Shown: positions 34,694 to 44,127 of the stretch, piece by piece
Numbering within the stretch: position 1 is the first letter of the stretch
Layout: each line of letters starts with the position of its first letter
Origin: Planctomycetota bacterium
GTDB taxonomy: Bacteria > Planctomycetota > Phycisphaerae > Phycisphaerales > SM1A02
Length of the DNA: 64,000 bases
NCBI GenBank assembly: GCA_022574595.1
Contig: JACZRS010000001.1
Location: 434,001 to 498,000 of the forward strand
Reading direction: 5' to 3'
Position numbers and translations under genes: made by a program
Notes under the pieces: generated by a model
Databases searched by the model: none
The model's input: the letters and a program-made list of their open reading frames with translations, nothing else
Told to the model about the DNA's origin: nothing

Positions 34694-36648
34694 CGCTCAT
34701 TCACTTTCATTTGCCAAAGGTATTGAACTAAGCGCGGGTGTGGACTTAGGCCGGTCAGTTTGCCCGGTTCGTACATATATGATTGCACAAGCTGACAAAT
34801 CACCAGCATTGGCACTTCTTCCTGGAAAAGGAAGCGTTCACATTCTGCGAGTATGTTCATGCGTTTGGCTGGATCGGTTTCGTTAGCAGCTTGTGCGAGT
34901 AAATCATCAACATATTTGTTTGAATAACCTCTATCGTTATTACCATCTCCGGTTTTAAACAGGTCGAGGAAAGTAGTGGGGTCGCCATAGTCACCATACC
35001 AGCGACCTCTGCCGATCATAAAGTTGCCTTTAATCAGATCGTCTTTAAAGAACTTGGAATCCTTTCCTCGAAGCTCGATACGTACACCGAGTGCGCGCTG
35101 CCACATATCGCGCAGGGCTATTGACATATTTTTATAGCGAACGGTATTACTGCTATATAGCAGGTCGATAATGGGAAAATTTTCACCTTGTGCGTTTTCT
35201 ACAAGTCCATCACCATCGCGATCTTCCCAGCCAGCGTTTTTGAATTCTTCTCTGGCACGATCCAAATCATAAGGCAGGCCTTGCGGACTAACATAGCCAG
35301 GAATAGAGCCAATTGGCACTAACGTGGTTGTAACAGGTTCATTTAAGCGTGTTACATTTTCAACAATCGATTGTTTATCAACGCTCAAGACAAATGCCCG
35401 GCGAATGCGCGCATCTGCAAAGGGATTATCTCGTCCATCCGCAAGTTTGGCTCGGCAATTAAAACTATAAAAGTCCGTGCCAAAGGTTGGGAAAGATTGG
35501 ATATTTCTGCGCTGACCTGGCTCTGGCTTTGGCAACTCAGCAATCGCTTCATCCAAACTCATCCCCAGATCCATTTTGGCTTTTAATTCATCCGCGTATT
35601 GCTTCTCAAACGCAAGCCGCTCAGCAAGCATGTCCGGTTCATATTCTGCGCCGACATCAGTTAACCAATCAATGCGCCCCGACTCAAACGCGAGAATAGC
35701 TGTATTGATATCCTCAATGGAAGTTACCGCCACCGAATCGTTTTGAATCATCTCCTGGCTGTGGTAATACGGGTTGCGTTCGATACGAAAGATTCTCTTA
35801 TAGCGCCAATCCGTAAGTAGATAAGGGCCATTGCTTACTAATTCAGCGGGCTTGGTCCAACCGTGCTTTTGCTCAATCCGAGCGGTATCGGGATTAAGTT
35901 TGACAAAACGCCTCTGCTCAAAGGGTGGAGGCGTTAGGTTTATCCAGCCTTGTTCGGTTATTTTCTTCTGCACAGAATTATCGACGACCCAACCTTCGAC
36001 GCAAGGTCGATATACCGGATAGTAAATACCAAAGGCAGCGAGGTCTAAGAAATACGAGGTAGGCCTGGCCAATTTGACTCGAAGAGTATGCTCATCAACA
36101 GCTTCTAAACCCGTTACCTCATCAAAGCGTGATTCGGTTTCGCGCCACAGCTTTGCAGCAGCAGTAGCTCTTTGGGCAGAAGTCAGATTGTCTTTGTTTG
36201 CTGTGAATTCCTTTAGCTTTTGCACACGCCAATTGAAAAATTCTTCCGCTCCTTCGATGACGAAGAACATAGTTGTGTAATCAGCTGCGCTATCGGGAAG
36301 GAGCGCACGCCTCCAAGCGTAGATAAAATCGTGTGCGGTAAGCGGATCGCCATTAGACCATTTGGCATCGGGCCTGATTTTAAATGTGTACGTAAGTTTG
36401 TCCTGGCTAAGCGTCCAAGTTGCTGCTGCGGGTTCTATGGTAAAATCGTAGTTGTTCCAGCGTACGAGGCCTTCGTAAATCGCATAGGCCATGCGTATAT
36501 CTTGAGTCCAACTCATTCGCTGGGGGTCGAGTGTAAATATCTCAGTTGCGCTAACGAAAACAATATCCGCCTTTGTTGGTTCATCATCAAGATAAACCAC
36601 GGTAAGCAGAACAACAAAGATCAACACAAACGGTGCGAGCAGTTTCAT
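34690..36648 (-). CDS. oppA: Oligopeptide ABC transporter substrate-binding protein (family 5)
   Basis: A 652-residue extracytoplasmic binding protein of SBP family 5, longer than typical OppA (about 540). The N-terminal hydrophobic helix (MKLLAPFVLIFVVLLTVVYL) acts as signal or anchor; there is no Cys for lipid attachment. Family landmarks include TLDPQRMSWTQDIRMAYAIY, the YEGLVRWN stretch, PDAKWSNGDPLTAHDFIYAWRR and, near the C-terminus, RYKNMSIALRDMWQRALGVR. The extra length includes an inserted helical stretch around residues 320-385 (ERLAFEKQYADELKAKMD). The start is placed at the ATG at 36648; a GTG at 36657 is also in frame. It overlaps oppB by four bases. Confidence 0.9.
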   Translation of the reverse strand: MKLLAPFVLIFVVLLTVVYLDDEPTKADIVFVSATEIFTLDPQRMSWTQDIRMAYAIYEGLVRWNNYDFTIEPAAATWTLSQDKLTYTFKIRPDAKWSNGDPLTAHDFIYAWRRALLPDSAADYTTMFFVIEGAEEFFNWRVQKLKEFTANKDNLTSAQRATAAAKLWRETESRFDEVTGLEAVDEHTLRVKLARPTSYFLDLAAFGIYYPVYRPCVEGWVVDNSVQKKITEQGWINLTPPPFEQRRFVKLNPDTARIEQKHGWTKPAELVSNGPYLLTDWRYKRIFRIERNPYYHSQEMIQNDSVAVTSIEDINTAILAFESGRIDWLTDVGAEYEPDMLAERLAFEKQYADELKAKMDLGMSLDEAIAELPKPEPGQRRNIQSFPTFGTDFYSFNCRAKLADGRDNPFADARIRRAFVLSVDKQSIVENVTRLNEPVTTTLVPIGSIPGYVSPQGLPYDLDRAREEFKNAGWEDRDGDGLVENAQGENFPIIDLLYSSNTVRYKNMSIALRDMWQRALGVRIELRGKDSKFFKDDLIKGNFMIGRGRWYGDYGDPTTFLDLFKTGDGNNDRGYSNKYVDDLLAQAANETDPAKRMNILAECERFLFQEEVPMLVICQLVQSYMYEPGKLTGLSPHPRLVQYLWQMKVNER

Positions 36649-36736
36649 AGCCGGCACTAGTGTATCGGCGTACTAGAATTCTGAGGAATTTCTTTGCCAA
36701 TTTAGGCAATGCTTGGCGAGATGTTAATATCGTTTA

Positions 36737-37774
36737 TCACCTGCCGTAGGGTGGTTGATTAACGATATCGTGCCAAATCTTGTGTTGAGCTTCAAATCGC
36801 GGTTTATCGTTATCTGTCCAAGCATCTGCAATCTGAGTTTGAGGCGGTTCCTTTGAACCAATTTCTCGAGCAATGGTTCTTAAGAATGCTTCGGCAACTT
36901 CATTGGCGCCCTTATAGTTGCTGGTAAATTGACGCTTGGCCTCGGCATCAAGCTGTATTTTATCCCAATGAGCAAGAGAAACTTTAAACACCTTGCAAAG
37001 TGAAGGAGCAATGCTTACGCCGAATGTTCTTTGTTGATTTTGCGGAAGAATTAGATATTGATCTCTTAGTGAAACCAATGCAGGGTAAATAGCTCCCATG
37101 AGTTCACTGGGATTGTCTTTTCCAGCAATATCTTCTAGCTTTGTTGATACTGCATCTAGTAGCACTTCACGAGCAATTGTGCTATTGACAATGGAAATAG
37201 CACTAAACTGACTATGAAGAATCATTGACTGCGTTTCAGTCTTGCACGCCATCCCCAGTTGTCTAAGCATAGGATTGAGTTGATTGGCACTGAGATTTTG
37301 TTGCTTGTAAGCCACAACAAAGGCTTTAACCGCCCATAGCCTTTTTGCAAATGATTCTTCATCATCAATATTGATGTGATCCTTAATTAGATTAAGAGCA
37401 TCATTGGTGCCGAGGAAACCGACCACTTGAAGAGCGTTTACCGCAGCATATGGGCTATCACCATCAATAACGGGCTTTAGATGCGGAACAAGCAATTTTC
37501 CGTATTTCAAGCGGAAATGTGGAGAAATCGAAGGAGCCCTCAGTGGCCCTAGTAACTGTCTCTTGGCATTTTCTACCAGGTCGATATCCCCAGAGGACAG
37601 ATTATTACAGTAAAATTTGGCATAATCCTCGATTTGACCTTGCTGAGCTTGGTTTAGCGAGTTTGAGTTTACCAGGCCATTGATAGATCTGGGATCGCCA
37701 AATGCATCAGAAATACCTATCGCTAGGAGGATAGCAAAGCACGAAACAAGATTTTGGTGCCAATTCTTCATCAT
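36737..37774 (-). CDS. Exported hypothetical protein with helical repeats
   Basis: A 345-residue protein with a signal peptide (MKNWHQNLVSCFAILLAIGISDAFG). The rest is almost wholly alpha-helical, with repeating helix pairs such as LLVPHLKPVIDGDSPYAAVN and LWAVKAFVVAYKQQN, suggesting a HEAT-like or other solenoid fold. No named family is recognised. The ATG-ATG at 37774 was chosen because the signal peptide starts there; the frame continues to 37834 without sense. It is divergent from the TPR gene, and an oppA start lies 89 bases downstream on the same strand, so it may be the first gene of the opp transcript. Confidence 0.7.
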   Translation of the reverse strand: MMKNWHQNLVSCFAILLAIGISDAFGDPRSINGLVNSNSLNQAQQGQIEDYAKFYCNNLSSGDIDLVENAKRQLLGPLRAPSISPHFRLKYGKLLVPHLKPVIDGDSPYAAVNALQVVGFLGTNDALNLIKDHINIDDEESFAKRLWAVKAFVVAYKQQNLSANQLNPMLRQLGMACKTETQSMILHSQFSAISIVNSTIAREVLLDAVSTKLEDIAGKDNPSELMGAIYPALVSLRDQYLILPQNQQRTFGVSIAPSLCKVFKVSLAHWDKIQLDAEAKRQFTSNYKGANEVAEAFLRTIAREIGSKEPPQTQIADAWTDNDKPRFEAQHKIWHDIVNQPPYGR

Positions 37775-38085
37775 TTCTGTGGCCAAGCGAAATGGGTATT
37801 CTGAAGCCCACAACCCATCCGTCCTGGCAAACAATCGACCCTATCAGCAGTCCTCATCAGTGTCAACGATCTACTCAAGAGAGCATAGCAGCGCGTCGAT
37901 CCAGCTATCGGCCAACCCGACGGTTTGCTGAGGTAGAATTCGTAGCCTACATTCATAGCCCAGCTCGTACCTCTAGTCGTGCCAAATGTGCCCAGATCGA
38001 GGCACTGCCTAACATACGGCCAGCTAGGAGGCGAGGTTCCGGACGGTTGAGGCCGTCAGCACCGGGGGTTAAGACAGGGAGTGCC
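37775..38085. promoter_or_regulatory. Divergent intergenic region (311 bases)
   Basis: It lies between divergent secreted-protein genes and therefore probably holds both promoters. A plus-strand frame crosses it in phase with the TPR gene, but its composition (Arg/Ser-rich, no homology) and the absence of a start signal argue that it is not coding. AGGGAG (38076-38081) is the ribosome binding site of the TPR gene. No exact promoter was assigned. Confidence 0.45.
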
Positions 38086-40497
38086 ATGCGCCTGCAGCAA
38101 TTGATTATTGGAAATTTTCTTGTACTTATTTGTACCTGCTCAAGCTGTCTGGGTGCTGATTTATCGCCTGAGCGATTACTAGCCAGCCAATACCTAAGGG
38201 CTGCTATGAGCTTTGTCGAGGTGGAAATTTTTACCGTTGATGGCTTGGCCGGAGCAACACATCTTACTAATCAGGCGGCTGCATTGGACCCTGATAACGC
38301 AGAGATTTGGCGGACTCTGGTTGAGTTACTAGATCTGGGGGATCGACCAGAGGACGATGAGCTGCGCAATACAGCCTTGGAAAATATTGCCCGAATCGAT
38401 CCCCAGGACGATGCAATAAGATTTCGCCTAATCAACCAGACAATAGCGCAAAAACAGACAGCAACAGAACGCATAGAAGCCTATGAAAATTTACTTGCCC
38501 CAGCTAAAAGAGACCAGTTGGGAAATGCCATCGCTTCAAGGTTGGCGTTTGATCTTGCACTGCTTTACTCGCGGACGGGCGATGTACAGGCATATTCTTC
38601 ATGGCTGGCAGAAGCTGTTGTACTAGACAAGTCAAACAGAATAGCAGCAGCAGAGGCTGCGGGCTTTTTCCGTATGAACGCTCCCAATCCATACGACGAA
38701 GCGGAATTGCTGGTAAACCTAATGCTGACTGATCCAACAGATGTTATTGCCAAAGCTGCATTGGCGCAATTATTACTAGATGAAGGCGCATACCAAGCTG
38801 CGGATCGAATCTACCAGATAACCTCTCAGATCCATTCTGTCCTGGGAAGTATCGCACCAAACGGATTAGTAGCAGATCAAGCTGTCGCTCAATGGGGACG
38901 TGGGCATGTACAACCTGCGCTTCAAACAATCGGTAGTAGGCAGATGCTGGCGGATACTATTTTTCGCCATGCTGCGGCGCGAGCGAATCCTGAATTAACA
39001 AGAATTGAGTTAGGTAGCTTGCGTTCTCCAATTGCGCCTACATTGGCCACAATCCGTGCAGCAATACACAATCGACTGCAAGATGAAGAAGCCCATTCTT
39101 CATTGCTCGATATTAATGAGTCATTTGCTGCTATGCATAAAGCCCTTAATGCACAGGAAAATGCATCGGACCAGACAAGAGCGGGCCTTTATCTGCAACA
39201 GGCTTGGGTTATGTTATGGCTGGCAAACGATGTCGAAGCTGTTGGGCCGCTACTTGATGCTGCGAAAGAAAGACTGGGGCCTGATGGGATAAGCCAAACA
39301 GCACAAACCAGGTTTGATGGATGGATCGCTTTGCGCCAAGGCAAAGATGAGCTTGCAGTTGAATTGCTAAGCTCGGTATCTGAGGATGATGTTGCAGCAA
39401 AGCTTGGCCTGGCAATGATCCACCTAAAGCAAGGCGATACTAAAAATTGCGCGCGAGAATTACTCAGCGTGGTGCGTACCCAACCAGGGAGCTTGATTGG
39501 TGTTTGGGCTGCTGATTTATTGGCAGAGATCATCGGAAGAAGACTAACTCGAGACGAACTTCAAACGCAGGCAAGCCGTCTTGAAGAACTAGTAGCTTCA
39601 ATACCAGCAGTGTATGATAAGTTTACTATTGAGCCTAAGCTCGCGGTTAGCATGCGATTAGAACCTACAAAGAATGCCTTTGGTCCCTACGAGCCGATCA
39701 TTGTAAATTTAGTGATTACTAATCACTCGCCATTTCCCATGGCAATTAGTAGTGGTGGCCCGATTCAGCCACGTGTGATCTTATTGCCCACCATACTAAT
39801 CACTCGCGAGCTTAGATTAGATCAAATGCCACCTCTTATTGTCGATATTGATCGACGTCTAAGGTTAGAGCCACATAAACCCGTCACTATACCAATCGAT
39901 CTTCGCCGAAGTTCCATTAACGAAGTAATTAACGGAGCCTACGCCTTGCGCGGGGCTAGCATTAAGCTTAGAGCAGTACTTAACTTTTGGATGCCGAATA
40001 AAGGTGTAATTCGCCCAAGTATTCTTGGTTCTGAATCTGAATCATCAACAATACGGATTGATGGCGTGCGAGTGAATGTGCCCTGGATAAAGGCAGCGAT
40101 TGCTTCAGCACTAAATCCTGATCAACCAAGCGATCTAGCAATCATGGGCTTGCTCAGCTCGATACTTTCAGACCTTCCCCAGAATATTCCCGCAGAGCAA
40201 AGGCAGCAACTGCTTGCTGAAGCTGCTGAAGCTTTAATTACGGGATACTTAAAGCTCGACCCCACCTCACAAGCGTGGCTTTTAACCATTATCCCTACAG
40301 TCGAAGCTCTGCAATCAATAGTAAGAATGGCCCAAAAGAGCACGAACAAACACATACAAATCTCGTACCTCCTATATCACGTCGAAAACGAAAATGATCC
40401 CATGATCGAAGCAGCGCTGAGCAGCGAACATGAGGATGTTCGGATTGTCGCTAAACTGCTTAAAAATATCATGCACAAACTCACAGATAACAAATAG
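38086..40497 (+). CDS. Large exported TPR-like repeat protein
   Basis: An 803-residue protein with a signal peptide (about residues 1-25, LIIGNFLVLICTCSSCLG, where the last Cys could be a lipobox residue). Residues about 30-480 consist of helical repeats resembling TPRs (TNQAAALDPDNAEIWRTLVE, ARIDPQDDAIRFRLINQT and DLALLYSRTGDVQAYSSWL). Residues about 520-660 are beta-rich (PKLAVSMRLEPTKNAFGPYE followed by PIIVNLVITNHSPFPMAI), recalling an Ig-like or NEW3-type domain. A helical C-terminus follows. The start is fixed by AGGGAG five bases upstream and by the signal peptide. The stop is nine bases before the next gene, so the two form an operon. A scaffold or substrate-handling role in the periplasm is likely. 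Confidence 0.75.
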   Translation: MRLQQLIIGNFLVLICTCSSCLGADLSPERLLASQYLRAAMSFVEVEIFTVDGLAGATHLTNQAAALDPDNAEIWRTLVELLDLGDRPEDDELRNTALENIARIDPQDDAIRFRLINQTIAQKQTATERIEAYENLLAPAKRDQLGNAIASRLAFDLALLYSRTGDVQAYSSWLAEAVVLDKSNRIAAAEAAGFFRMNAPNPYDEAELLVNLMLTDPTDVIAKAALAQLLLDEGAYQAADRIYQITSQIHSVLGSIAPNGLVADQAVAQWGRGHVQPALQTIGSRQMLADTIFRHAAARANPELTRIELGSLRSPIAPTLATIRAAIHNRLQDEEAHSSLLDINESFAAMHKALNAQENASDQTRAGLYLQQAWVMLWLANDVEAVGPLLDAAKERLGPDGISQTAQTRFDGWIALRQGKDELAVELLSSVSEDDVAAKLGLAMIHLKQGDTKNCARELLSVVRTQPGSLIGVWAADLLAEIIGRRLTRDELQTQASRLEELVASIPAVYDKFTIEPKLAVSMRLEPTKNAFGPYEPIIVNLVITNHSPFPMAISSGGPIQPRVILLPTILITRELRLDQMPPLIVDIDRRLRLEPHKPVTIPIDLRRSSINEVINGAYALRGASIKLRAVLNFWMPNKGVIRPSILGSESESSTIRIDGVRVNVPWIKAAIASALNPDQPSDLAIMGLLSSILSDLPQNIPAEQRQQLLAEAAEALITGYLKLDPTSQAWLLTIIPTVEALQSIVRMAQKSTNKHIQISYLLYHVENENDPMIEAALSSEHEDVRIVAKLLKNIMHKLTDNK

Positions 40498-40506
40498 TAA
40501 TCGGAC

Positions 40507-41427
40507 ATGATGTCCGCAAATAACACATTGAAACCAGACGCCAACGATTTAACTGGCAGAGACAATCAAAGTCCTGCTAAGCGATTTTTAAAACCTGTCG
40601 GATTAGTAATAGGAACGGCGCTGTTGGTTGCTGCGATTGTATTTGTAGCTGGCAAGGAAGATGTCTTTAGTAACGCACTAAGCGCAATCACAAGACCGTC
40701 TTTACCAATTCTATTGCTGCTGATCTTCTGCGTTTTAGCGAATATCGTGCTTAGCGGGTTAATGTTCAGCGTTCTGATCTCACGCTATGGCAAAGTAGGC
40801 TTGTGGCAAATGCAGGCCCTTATCGCAGCGGCGACTCTGCTTAATTTCTTGCCTTTGCGCCCTGGTCTGCTTGGCAGATTGGCCTACCACAAAGCAAATA
40901 ACAACATACCCGTTCGTCATACCGTTTTAACAATTGTCCAGGCTATTGGTATTAGTTTAGGTGTTGGTATATATCTAATGCTGGCACTTTTACTTTGCAC
41001 AAAGACTAATCTACCACTTTGGGTTGGGCTTGCGGGTCCACTACCGTTTTTTATTGTTGCGAGTTTGACCAATCGCTTTAGAATCTGGGCGCTTGCAGGA
41101 TTTATTCGATATGTTGAAGTTTTTGTGTGGGCAGCCAGATATTACGCAGCCTTCGCATTGATTGGCTATTCTATTAACATTGAAGAAGCCTTGGCTTTTG
41201 CATGTATAAGCATGATCGCAACACTCGTGCCTTTCTTTTCCAATGGTCTAGGCATTCGCGAGTGGGCCATCGGACTCGCAGCACCTCTGCTAACCGCGTA
41301 TCAACTCGAGCATGGCCTAACCGCTGAACTCGTAAATAGAACAGGCGAGATAGCAGTCGTATTAATTGCAGGCTTCATGGGAATCGCCTGGTTAATGCAC
41401 CTACAAAAGAAAAAGGCTGGCTCATAG
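40507..41427 (+). CDS. Polytopic membrane protein, flippase-like (LPG-synthase TM / UPF0104 type)
   Basis: A 306-residue inner-membrane protein with about eight helices and a polar N-terminal tail of 30 residues. Two conserved loops typical of the lysylphosphatidylglycerol-synthase transmembrane superfamily are visible: LNFLPLRPGLLGRLAYH (about residues 118-134) and VPFFSNGLGIREWAIGL (about 238-254). Members flip or modify lipids and lipid-linked sugars. The exact substrate is unknown. It is nine bases downstream of the TPR gene. Its 3' end overlaps that of pyrE by six bases in convergent orientation. Confidence 0.8.
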   Translation: MMSANNTLKPDANDLTGRDNQSPAKRFLKPVGLVIGTALLVAAIVFVAGKEDVFSNALSAITRPSLPILLLLIFCVLANIVLSGLMFSVLISRYGKVGLWQMQALIAAATLLNFLPLRPGLLGRLAYHKANNNIPVRHTVLTIVQAIGISLGVGIYLMLALLLCTKTNLPLWVGLAGPLPFFIVASLTNRFRIWALAGFIRYVEVFVWAARYYAAFALIGYSINIEEALAFACISMIATLVPFFSNGLGIREWAIGLAAPLLTAYQLEHGLTAELVNRTGEIAVVLIAGFMGIAWLMHLQKKKAGS

Positions 41428-41952
41428 CTCAATCCCCAAATCCCCAACTGTAAATAGCCCGTGAAAGGCAAAGCCCGCAGACTCGATGTTTTCTCGTGCG
41501 CCTTCCTGGCGATCTATGACGGTGATGATCTTTACTACCACAGCCCCTAATTCGCTGATAATTTTCGCTGCTTCGACCGCTTGGCCGCCGGTTGTTGCTA
41601 CATCTTCAACAATTACGATTTTGTCGCCAGAATCGATTTTACCTTCAAGCTGCTTGGCTGTGCCGTAATCTTTCCTGGCGTTTCGTACAAATACACAGGG
41701 CAAACCCGAAGCCATCGACGCAGCACTAACTAAAGGTATTCCCCCAAGCTCTGCACCGGCTAATCTTGTCGTGCCTTCTGGAACAGCTTCCGCGAGCATC
41801 TTTCCAAGCTCTGCTAAAATCTCCGGCTGCGTAGTAAACAAGTACTTATCAATGTAATAACTACTCTTGCGGCCGCTACGTAAGGTAAAATCCCCATGCA
41901 GCAGGGCAACTTCAGCAATTCTCTTAGCAACTTCTTGGCGTGTCATCGTCAT
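41422..41952 (-). CDS. pyrE: Orotate phosphoribosyltransferase
   Basis: A 176-residue cytosolic enzyme that joins orotate to PRPP in pyrimidine synthesis. It has the short N-terminal hood (FTLRSGRKSSYYIDKYLF), AGAELGGIPLVSAAS and the catalytic loop region RNARKDYGTAKQLEGK, with Lys residues that contact PRPP. The PRPP-binding motif is KIVIVEDVATTGGQAVEA. The start was put at the ATG at 41952; the frame continues to 41988 with non-homologous residues. It converges on the flippase-like gene. Confidence 0.93.
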   Translation of the reverse strand: MTMTRQEVAKRIAEVALLHGDFTLRSGRKSSYYIDKYLFTTQPEILAELGKMLAEAVPEGTTRLAGAELGGIPLVSAASMASGLPCVFVRNARKDYGTAKQLEGKIDSGDKIVIVEDVATTGGQAVEAAKIISELGAVVVKIITVIDRQEGARENIESAGFAFHGLFTVGDLGIEL

Positions 41953-42038
41953 ACAAGCCAATCGTAGCGAGTTGCAAGGTATTGACAATTTCTCCGCTAA
42001 AAGTAGCTACAAACAACCAAGATAAGGTAGAATAAGCT

Positions 42039-42491
42039 GTGAAAACCATGACCGATGAAGCTAAATTAAAAACAATAGAAGATATCTACCGAGAGTCGCG
42101 GCAAGAGTTCTTGGAAGTGCCAGAGATCACAGCTGAGCAATTACAGCTACGCCTAGCAAAGGATGATCTAGTCCTGGTAGATGTGCGCCAAGCGCATGAG
42201 CGCGAAGTTTCGATGTTGCCCGGTGCGATCTCTTCACAAGAGTTCGAACAAAACCGCTCTGTTTACCAAGGCAAAACAGTTGTTACATACTGCAAGGTCG
42301 GCCATCGTAGCGGACTTTATGCCAAGACACTCTGTGCAGATGGGTGTGATGTTCTTAATCTAAAAGGTGCGATCCTCTCGTGGACTCACGTTGGCGGAGA
42401 ACTCATCGACGCAAGCGGCCCAACTAAACGAGTGCACATAAATAACCCCAAGGCAAATCTCGTGGCCGAGGGCTATGAACCAGTTTGGTGA
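42039..42491 (+). CDS. Rhodanese-like domain protein
   Basis: A 150-residue protein with a single rhodanese fold. The catalytic Cys85 is in the loop YCKVGHRSG, consistent with persulfide chemistry. Preceding strands DLVLVDVRQAHEREVSMLPG are typical of the family. The N-terminus adds about 30 helical residues and the C-terminus 35 residues ending in NPKANLVAEGYEPVW. The GTG at 42039 has AAGGTAG upstream; an ATG at 42048 is an alternative. Sulfur transfer or cyanide/thiol detoxification is likely, but the partner is unknown. Confidence 0.85.
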   Translation: MKTMTDEAKLKTIEDIYRESRQEFLEVPEITAEQLQLRLAKDDLVLVDVRQAHEREVSMLPGAISSQEFEQNRSVYQGKTVVTYCKVGHRSGLYAKTLCADGCDVLNLKGAILSWTHVGGELIDASGPTKRVHINNPKANLVAEGYEPVW

Positions 42492-42575
42492 GAGCGTTTA
42501 GCGGGCGGCCTCTCGCCTCAGCGAGTCGCCTATGGAGACCGGACGCTATGCTTCTCCGTTTCTCTGTGGTGAATC

Positions 42576-43313
42576 TTAACTCGTCAGTACGCCACATTCG
42601 GGACATCGTTCACCGAATTGATTGCCGCGCAGATCGTAACCGCATTCTGCGCATAACCCCATGTCTTCACGCTGCTGCTTCTTGGAAAATTGGCCTGTAG
42701 ATAAGAATATGTAAGCAAAGCGCGTTATCCACACGCTTATCCAAGAAACAACCACAAGGATAATAGTCCAGATAATTACATTAGCTGCCCATGTTGCTAT
42801 ATTATTAATTGCTGGGCTATTCGTTGAATCCCATATTCCCACTTCATTATTGTAACCCGCGTTTATTAAGGCTCTTGAAATAGCCATCCGCTGCGGCGAA
42901 TCAATCTCTAATTCCGTTGTGCGCGATCCCTGGCCAAGCGCAAATACATCCATATTCAGCAGCGGCTTTAATCCAGAAACAGAAGTCACAAATGGCCAGC
43001 CATGCCTGGTCATATCAATTCTAAAATCAAAGTTTGCGCGAAAAGCTGCACTGTTTGCGATATCGACATCGACTTCTTCGCCGCTAAGAGTTGCGAAAAC
43101 TAAACCTGAATCATCTTCAAAGACTTTGCCACTGACAAGTACAGGTGGCTGATCGCGCAGCACCAATTGATCCATCACCCAGGTCATGGGCAAAGACAAA
43201 AAAACCGAAGTGGCCAGGCCGATATCAATAGCTTTGGTCCACACAGTTCGCTTTCGCGTAGCCGAGTAGTATCTGATCAATCGATTGTGTTTGAGCGCCC
43301 AAGTGAACATCAT
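42576..43313 (-). CDS. Membrane protein with C-terminal zinc ribbon (paralogue 1)
   Basis: A 245-residue protein. It has a hydrophobic segment near the N-terminus (about residues 28-50), a soluble beta-rich middle with SGKVFEDDSGLVF and GWPFVTSVSG, and a second transmembrane segment (about 180-205, VIIWTIILVVVSWISVW). The C-terminal zinc ribbon is LCAECGYDLRG..GERCPECG. It is a paralogue of the upstream product with the same order of parts, overlapping it by four bases (ATGA). The pair probably forms a complex or duplicate function. Role unknown. Confidence 0.75.
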   Translation of the reverse strand: MMFTWALKHNRLIRYYSATRKRTVWTKAIDIGLATSVFLSLPMTWVMDQLVLRDQPPVLVSGKVFEDDSGLVFATLSGEEVDVDIANSAAFRANFDFRIDMTRHGWPFVTSVSGLKPLLNMDVFALGQGSRTTELEIDSPQRMAISRALINAGYNNEVGIWDSTNSPAINNIATWAANVIIWTIILVVVSWISVWITRFAYIFLSTGQFSKKQQREDMGLCAECGYDLRGNQFGERCPECGVLTS

Positions 43314-44065
43314 TCACAGGATACCTTCGCAGCATCAACTTTGTTAGTTTCATTATCCGCAATAGGATTTTTCTTAGCTTCAATAATAGCTATTTCAGAG
43401 GGTTTCTTGCCGCATTCCGGACAAAGCTGGTCTTTGTCCAGAGCGCGAATGTCATAGCCACAGCGCGGACAAAGCCCATGTGAAGCACGGTTTTGTTGAA
43501 CAAGTTCTTTAGGTATGTGTGTTGCTTTATAAGTGCCGCGCGCAATGGTAAGTGTTACTGTGATTCCTAAATAAGATAGAATCCACCACACAGCTACATT
43601 ACCCATCCAACCGAGAAATCGAGGACCGTTCGGCGGGAAGACACCTGTAATCGCATTGATTGCGCGCTGATCATCTGAAGCGAGTATTGTTTGCTCGAAT
43701 GATACATATTCGCTGCTGCGACCCCAAGTTGATTGTAACCGGTTGTGCGGAATGTGTATGCTCCACAGTTCTTCTGGCATCAACACTGTGTCGCCCCGAT
43801 GAAATGTAGTAGTGAAAGGCCATCCGCTCGATTCGGTAACAACGCTCAATTGAACAATTCCAGACATGTAACCAGGAGAAGGTGATGTTGGTAAGCGAAC
43901 GTATGACTCGTTTCCATGTCCATCAGTTTGAAGTCGTCCACTAAAAACAGGGATCGATTGACTAGTAAAGCATACTACATCTGCTATCCAGGTAGCTGGC
44001 CACGCAAGTACAAATGTTACAGCCAAAGAGATCTTGCGCCTTTTTGTAAATAAAGCAGTAAGCAT
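43310..44065 (-). CDS. Membrane protein with C-terminal zinc ribbon (paralogue 2)
   Basis: A 251-residue paralogue of the downstream product. N-terminal hydrophobic helix (about residues 10-30, LAVTFVLAWPATWIADVV), beta-rich middle (SGRLQTDGHGNESYVRL; SGWPFTTTFHRGDTVLMP), a second transmembrane helix (about 175-198) and a zinc ribbon (LCPRCGYDIRALDKDQLCPECG). The shared GWPF.T motif and order of domains show the duplication. The four-base overlap with the next gene implies coupled translation. Function unknown. Confidence 0.75.
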   Translation of the reverse strand: MLTALFTKRRKISLAVTFVLAWPATWIADVVCFTSQSIPVFSGRLQTDGHGNESYVRLPTSPSPGYMSGIVQLSVVTESSGWPFTTTFHRGDTVLMPEELWSIHIPHNRLQSTWGRSSEYVSFEQTILASDDQRAINAITGVFPPNGPRFLGWMGNVAVWWILSYLGITVTLTIARGTYKATHIPKELVQQNRASHGLCPRCGYDIRALDKDQLCPECGKKPSEIAIIEAKKNPIADNETNKVDAAKVSCE

Positions 44066-44127
44066 ACGTTGATTATAGAAGTGTATTAGGGGTTAGCCCA
44101 GACGGCAACAAATTTAGATCGCTTAAT

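Noticed and set aside
37792-38085. N-terminal extension of the TPR protein by 98 residues
   Set aside because: A clear ribosome binding site and signal peptide start at 38086, and the extension is Arg/Ser-rich without homology.
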